26,942 bases of DNA from Sediminicola sp047612485 (GTDB lineage Bacteria; Bacteroidota; Bacteroidia; Flavobacteriales; Flavobacteriaceae). A program made the position numbers and the translations under genes. Where the stretch lies: the NCBI GenBank assembly GCA_047612485.1, contig JBLGAT010000035.1:1-26942 (forward strand). Reading direction: 5' to 3'. Shown one piece after another: positions 23,307 to 26,942 of this stretch (the first letter of the stretch is position 1; the number at the start of each line of letters is the position of its first letter). Below the pieces are notes generated by a model. The model saw nothing but the letters and a program-made list of their open reading frames with translations. It was not told the origin of the DNA and searched no databases.

Positions 23307-23758
23307 GCTTTTTGGCATATTTTCGGGCATTCTCCTTGGTAAGTGTATGGAATACAGGAGACTTTTCCATAGTATTGAAATTTTTCAAAAACTCATGGCC
23401 CAACACTGTTAACGCCCTAGTGTTCATATCTATCCAAGCCCTTATCATTTCACAATGGGCAAATTTTCTTCCCTTACCATCATAGAAGTTATGGTGGAAT
23501 TCGAAGAACATCACATCCTCACTCAAACCAACCAATTCCAAGGATACCTTCACGGGCTTGCCGGGAAACACCTCTTTAAAATAGTACATAGAAAACTACG
23601 GGTCCAAAATGAAGATCCGCCATCAATTTTTAATTGAACCCAAGTTCATTAAGGAAGGTCATACGTGTATGGCTCATATAATTGACATAGGCCGTATTAC
23701 CCAAATGCCCATTGGCATCAATATCGCTCCAACGAATTTCAAACTCTTTTAAATACAT
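23290..23758 (-). pseudogene. Broken acyl-CoA thioesterase (hotdog fold)
   Basis: From the ATG at 23756-23758 the minus strand encodes MYLKEFEIRWSDIDANGHLG and continues in frame as a 4-hydroxybenzoyl-CoA thioesterase-like protein, including the active-site Asp-rich DIDANGH region. Codon 43 is TAA (23630-23632). The same frame continues past it as KLMADLHFGPVVFY, and then the protein switches frame near 23588: homologues read VVFYEH.YYFKE, while here TTCTATG runs directly into TACTATTTTAAAGAG, as if about 8 nt were lost. The downstream frame (99 codons, YYFKEVFPGKPVKVSLEL to the end) is intact and well conserved. Two separate lesions make a sequencing error less likely but not impossible. The 3' end overlaps the EamA gene tail. 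Confidence 0.8.
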
Positions 23759-23809
23759 CTTTTTAGAATATTTTTTTACTATGCATGCATACTAATTGTA
23801 AAAATACCA

Positions 23810-23817
23810 TAGTTTTG
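23810..23817 (+). promoter_or_regulatory. -7 box TAGTTTTG upstream of the nitronate monooxygenase-like gene
   Basis: Exact TAnnTTTG match, 71 nt before the ATG at 23889. It probably drives the nitronate monooxygenase-like gene and the hydrolase behind it. A clear -33 TTG at the right spacing is not seen. Confidence 0.4.
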
Positions 23818-23888
23818 AAAAGGAGAGCTCTTCTAAGACAAAAAACTAACAATTATAGTTATATTAAGACTCCATAAACTGATAAGAC

Positions 23889-24869
23889 ATGAATTCAAAA
23901 GCTCCCTTCATTACGGATTTAGCACTTCCCGTTATTGCTGCTCCAATGTTTTTAATTTCCGGACCAGAATTGGTGATAGAATGTTGTAAAAATGGCATCA
24001 TAGGAACGTTTCCCGCACTTAACCAAAGGACCAGTGAAGGCTTTGAGGAATGGCTGATTCAAATAAAGTCAGCGCTTGGAAAGTTTGAAGAAGAAACAGG
24101 GAAGAAACCTGCCCCTTTTGGCGTAAACCTTATTGTGCACAAGACCAATCCTAGATTGCAAGCAGATCTAATGTTGTGCATCAAACACAAAGTACCCTTA
24201 ATAATCACCTCCCTTGGAGCAGTATCCCAGGTGGTAGAGGCCATCCATAGTTATGGCGGACTCGTATTTCATGATATTATTAAGAAAAGACATGCAGAGA
24301 AAGCCGCCGAAGCAGGCGTAGATGGGTTAATCCTTGTCGCCGCTGGTGCAGGAGGCCATGCAGGCACCATCAATCCTATGACCTTGGTAGCAGAAATCAA
24401 ACGATTTTATCATAAGACCATCATTCTCTCAGGCTGTATCAGTACCGGACGAGATATTGCCTCCGCTATGCAAATGGGAGCCGATTTGGCCTATATGGGG
24501 ACACGGTTTATCAATACTACCGAAAGTATGGCCAATGATAACTATCAAAAAATGATAGAGGGTTCAACTGCAAGCGATGTAGTTTACACCGCTGCCATTT
24601 CTGGGGTCCATGCCAATTTTCTTAGAGACAGTTTAAAGGCCGCTGGGATTACCCAAGAGGATTTAAAAAAAGATACCAAGATTGATTTTGGTAAGGAACT
24701 GGATACGGAAGCAAAAGCGTGGAAAACCATATGGTCTGCAGGTCAAGGAGTCGCTACAATAGACGACACCATTTCGGTCGGGGAGCTTACCAACAGGCTT
24801 AAAACAGAATTTAAGTCGGCCATAGAGGAACAAATAAAACTGTTGGAAATTTATCCAAAATACATATAA
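23889..24869 (+). CDS. Nitronate monooxygenase-family flavoprotein
   Basis: 326 residues; FMN-dependent TIM-barrel enzyme of the 2-nitropropane dioxygenase group, which oxidises alkyl nitronates such as propionate-3-nitronate. Visible motifs: PVIAAPMFLISGPELVIECCKNGIIGTFPALN (substrate/FMN floor, about 14-45), PFGVNLIVH, the AGAGGHAGTINPM loop with the usual active-site histidine (about 158-169), ILSGCISTGRDIASAMQMGADLAYMGTRFI (FMN phosphate binding, about 180-210). Enoyl-ACP reductase II and related flavoproteins share this fold, so the exact substrate is uncertain. It is followed after 23 nt by a hydrolase gene and probably shares its transcript. An upstream -7 box lies at 23810-23817. Confidence 0.85.
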   Translation: MNSKAPFITDLALPVIAAPMFLISGPELVIECCKNGIIGTFPALNQRTSEGFEEWLIQIKSALGKFEEETGKKPAPFGVNLIVHKTNPRLQADLMLCIKHKVPLIITSLGAVSQVVEAIHSYGGLVFHDIIKKRHAEKAAEAGVDGLILVAAGAGGHAGTINPMTLVAEIKRFYHKTIILSGCISTGRDIASAMQMGADLAYMGTRFINTTESMANDNYQKMIEGSTASDVVYTAAISGVHANFLRDSLKAAGITQEDLKKDTKIDFGKELDTEAKAWKTIWSAGQGVATIDDTISVGELTNRLKTEFKSAIEEQIKLLEIYPKYI

Positions 24870-24892
24870 TCTGATTTTCTTTAAGATAGACC

Positions 24893-25858
24893 ATGCCCAT
24901 AGTCCAATCAAAATATCAACCACCCTTTTTATTCCAAAATGGAGATTTAGCTACCATTTACGCTGGAGTAATCCGGAAAATTGATGGCATTATTCAACAA
25001 AGGGAACGGATCTCCTTGGCGGATGGGGATTTCCTGGATTTAGATTGGAGTTTTGCGGATAAGAAAACAGACAAGGTTGTCATATTATTACATGGATTGG
25101 AGGGAAATGCCCAAAGACCCTATATCATCGGTAGCGCTAAAGCTTTGAACACTGATGGCTACGATGTGTGTGCAGTGAATTATAGGGGTTGCAGTGGAGA
25201 GACCAACCGTTTGTTCAGATCCTATCATTCCGGTGCCACAGAAGACTTGGAGGCGGTTATTGATCATGTGGTTTCTAAGCAGGTATACGCTTCAATTATC
25301 CTAAAGGGATTTAGTTTGGGGGGCAACTTGGCTTTGCGATATTTGGGAGAGAAAGGCAGTGATCTCCCAAAAGAGTTAAAGGCAGCTTTAGCTGTTTCGG
25401 TCCCTTGTGATCTGCACAGCTCCTTAAAGGAGCTATTGAAACCCAGGAATTTTCTTTATGCGAAAAGGTTCAAAAAACACCTGATTGAAAAGTTGGTGCT
25501 GAAACAAAAATTGTTTCCCAAGGAAATCACTTCCTCCGATATCCAGAATATCAAGAACCTAAAGGATTTTGATGATATCTATACCAGTAAGGCCCACGGT
25601 TTTAAAGATGCCCTGGATTACTATAAAAAATGCAGTTGTCTTCCGCTGTTAGAAAACATTACAGTACCAACCCTATTGATCAATGCCCAAAATGATTCAT
25701 TCTTAGGTCCTGAATGTTATCCAATTATTGAAGCAGAAAAAAACACAAATCTATTCTTAGAAATACCGAAATTTGGAGGCCATGTAGGTTTCTACGCTCC
25801 CAATAATTTAACCTACACTGAAAAAAGAAGTGCAATTTTCCTAGAAGAAGTATTTTAA
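24893..25858 (+). CDS. YheT-like alpha/beta hydrolase
   Basis: 321 residues of the COG0429 (YheT/EMB8) group of alpha/beta-fold hydrolases, presumed esterases of unknown natural substrate. Motifs: oxyanion region ILLHGLEGNAQRPYI (about 64-78), NYRGCSGETNR (96-106, a group hallmark), nucleophile Ser141 in GFSLGGN, the acid in LINAQNDSFLG (about 273) and the catalytic histidine in GGHVGFY (about 296). No signal peptide, so it is probably cytosolic. It lies 23 nt after the nitronate monooxygenase-like gene on the same strand. Confidence 0.88.
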   Translation: MPIVQSKYQPPFLFQNGDLATIYAGVIRKIDGIIQQRERISLADGDFLDLDWSFADKKTDKVVILLHGLEGNAQRPYIIGSAKALNTDGYDVCAVNYRGCSGETNRLFRSYHSGATEDLEAVIDHVVSKQVYASIILKGFSLGGNLALRYLGEKGSDLPKELKAALAVSVPCDLHSSLKELLKPRNFLYAKRFKKHLIEKLVLKQKLFPKEITSSDIQNIKNLKDFDDIYTSKAHGFKDALDYYKKCSCLPLLENITVPTLLINAQNDSFLGPECYPIIEAEKNTNLFLEIPKFGGHVGFYAPNNLTYTEKRSAIFLEEVF

Positions 25859-25901
25859 TCTTCCTATTTATTATCTTAGTGGTAACAAACAACATTCTCA
25901 A

Positions 25902-26381
25902 ATGAAAAAATTACTCACAATTTTAGTTCTTGGCTCCCTAATGGTAGGGTGTGGCGAAAAAAAAGAAGAAAAGAAAGGTGGTTTTGAAATGAACCGCACC
26001 AAAAAAGAAGTGAAGGCAGCAGATTCAGATGCAGGTGTTCCTGTTGATTTGAGCAACAAAGGTGTTGGCCCTATAAGATCCATGTCTTTTGAGGCAACCA
26101 TTGATGCTGACCTTGCATCGAAAGGGGAAGCAAAATTCAATGCTATTTGTACCGCTTGCCATATGGCAGAACAACGCATGATTGGACCAGCACTAAAAGG
26201 TGTTTACGACCGAAGAAGTCCAGAATGGGTGATGAACATGATCCTTAACCCTGATGGAATGCTCAAAGAAGACCCTATTGCGAAAGCCTTATTAAAAGAA
26301 TACAACAACGCTGTAATGTTGAACCAAAATCTTTCAGAGGAAGATGCACGGGCATTGGCGGAGTACCTACGTACGCTGTAA
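25902..26381 (+). CDS. Monohaem cytochrome c lipoprotein
   Basis: 159 residues. Signal peptide with lipobox LMVGC (Cys17), then a long charged, flexible tether (about 18-65). The haem-binding motif CTACH is at residues 83-87 with His87 as proximal ligand; Met139 in AVMLNQNLS is the likely sixth ligand. It is exported and anchored in the membrane as a small electron shuttle. The core GPALKGVYDRRSPEWVMNMILNP and the late NQNLSEEDARALAEYLRTL resemble the small cytochrome that precedes nosZ in Bacteroidota nitrous oxide reductase clusters, but no nos gene is in the window. It is a single-gene unit: a strong terminator follows at 26404-26450. Confidence 0.9.
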   Translation: MKKLLTILVLGSLMVGCGEKKEEKKGGFEMNRTKKEVKAADSDAGVPVDLSNKGVGPIRSMSFEATIDADLASKGEAKFNAICTACHMAEQRMIGPALKGVYDRRSPEWVMNMILNPDGMLKEDPIAKALLKEYNNAVMLNQNLSEEDARALAEYLRTL

Positions 26382-26403
26382 TTTCATTTAGAATTTTATA
26401 TAG

Positions 26404-26450
26404 GTGCGCTTATCTTAACTGTGTTTTGGGATAAGCGCACTTTTATTTTT
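26404..26450 (+). terminator. Strong intrinsic terminator after the cytochrome c gene
   Basis: GTGCGCTTATC (26404-26414) and GATAAGCGCAC (26430-26440) form a perfect 11-bp stem with a 15-nt loop, followed by TTTTATTTTT (26441-26450). It separates the cytochrome gene from trmL. Confidence 0.9.
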
Positions 26451-26470
26451 GTAATTAAGAAACAAATACT

Positions 26471-26923
26471 ATGGGGTTTAACATTGCACTTTTAGAACCT
26501 GAAATACCCAACAACACTGGAAACATTGGAAGATTGAGCCTCGCTTCCGGATCCCACCTGCATCTGGTAAAACCCTTTGGGTTTGAATTGGATGACAAAA
26601 GGGTGAAGAGGGCCGGATTGGATTACTGGCAATACCTCTCCCTTACCATTTACGAGGATGTAGACGAATTCTTTGAGGTGAACAAGCACAAAAAAATGGC
26701 CTTTTTATCCAGTCATGGTACAAAAGACCATTGGGACATAGACTTTACAGATGATATGTTCTTGATCTTTGGAAAAGAATCTTCGGGCCTATCCAAAGAT
26801 ATTCTGGAAACCAACGCTGATCAATTGTTTAAAATCCCAATCTATAATGAGCGCATCAGAAGTCTCAACTTGGCCAATGCCGTCGGGATTGTAGTATATG
26901 AGGGCCTAAGAAGCCTTAAATAG
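26471..26923 (+). CDS. trmL: tRNA (cytidine(34)-2'-O)-methyltransferase
   Basis: 150 residues, the compact SPOUT-class enzyme that 2'-O-methylates the wobble base of certain tRNA-Leu species with S-adenosylmethionine. The start MGFNIALLEPEIPNNTGNIGRLSLASG is the family signature (with the NTGNIGR arginine), LIFGKESSGLS forms the first part of the knot, and IPIYNERIRSLNLANAVGIVVYEGLR the SAM-binding trefoil knot at the C-terminus. The length matches the family. Its start is 20 nt after the terminator T tract of the cytochrome gene, so its promoter must overlap that terminator or depend on read-through. The gene is complete and ends 19 nt before the window edge. Confidence 0.95.
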   Translation: MGFNIALLEPEIPNNTGNIGRLSLASGSHLHLVKPFGFELDDKRVKRAGLDYWQYLSLTIYEDVDEFFEVNKHKKMAFLSSHGTKDHWDIDFTDDMFLIFGKESSGLSKDILETNADQLFKIPIYNERIRSLNLANAVGIVVYEGLRSLK

Positions 26924-26942
26924 CCCAAAGATAAATAGTTCT

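Noticed and set aside
23780..23791. TATGCATGCATA palindrome upstream of the nitronate monooxygenase-like gene
   Set aside because: A 12-bp alternating palindrome is easily produced by chance in AT-rich DNA. It lies about 20 nt before the -7 box but has no second copy.
1..26942. Search for CRISPR arrays, tRNA/rRNA genes, transposases, integrase or phage genes
   Set aside because: No regularly spaced repeats, tRNA-like cloverleaf, rRNA-like sequence or mobile-element protein was recognised on either strand; gene content is of ordinary chromosomal type.

Overview
The window looks like chromosomal DNA of a member of the Flavobacteriaceae (Bacteroidota), probably marine. The evidence is the AT-rich base composition, the lack of Shine-Dalgarno sequences before starts, -7 boxes of the Bacteroidota type (TAnnTTTG), and the gene set: ileS followed by a zinc-less dksA-like gene and lspA, recO followed by a TonB receptor, and DUF4382, DUF3298 and DUF3108 proteins. 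I saw no rRNA, tRNA, insertion sequence, prophage or CRISPR array. Most of the window is housekeeping; the unusual material lies in the gaps and in a few altered motifs.

Layout. 1-2887 (minus strand) holds aromatic amino acid breakdown: 4-hydroxyphenylpyruvate dioxygenase, then a DUF3108 protein and tryptophan 2,3-dioxygenase (cut by the window edge). The gap between hppD and DUF3108 carries a candidate small RNA of about 100 nt. 3069-7118 (minus) is uvrC followed by a patatin phospholipase fused to a POTRA/beta-barrel part. 7119-7730 is a 612-bp AT-rich gap with a paired 20-nt-spaced repeat, a promoter-like box and a 28-codon membrane-peptide ORF. 7731-8291 (plus) is 5-formyl-THF cyclo-ligase, ending tail to tail with lspA. 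8288-13396 (minus) is ileS, dksA-like, a secreted GIN/DUF4097-like protein and lspA. The IleRS carries a swapped GXHH signature instead of HXGH. 13526-17961 (minus) holds a DUF4382 lipoprotein, a TonB-dependent receptor and recO. 18073-20674 (minus) holds NADP glutamate dehydrogenase and a cystathionine gamma-synthase-type PLP enzyme, which shares a compact divergent promoter with a DUF3298 lipoprotein (plus). 21521-23306 holds a DinB-fold protein (minus), then an ArsC/Spx-like protein and an EamA transporter (plus). 23290-23758 (minus) is a broken acyl-CoA thioesterase gene. 23889-26923 (plus) holds a nitronate monooxygenase-like protein, a YheT-like hydrolase, a lipoprotein cytochrome c and TrmL.

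How the genes work together. HPPD and TDO feed tyrosine and tryptophan into catabolism. IleRS, TrmL and DksA serve translation and its control. UvrC and RecO repair DNA, each co-transcribed with an outer-membrane barrel protein. GdhA and the PLP enzyme handle nitrogen and sulfur amino acids. I found no complete new multi-gene system. The best leads are the GXHH IleRS with a palindrome on its promoter, the candidate sRNA whose unpaired centre is antisense to an ACCAACCAAA-type leader, and the repeat-controlled membrane micro-ORF.
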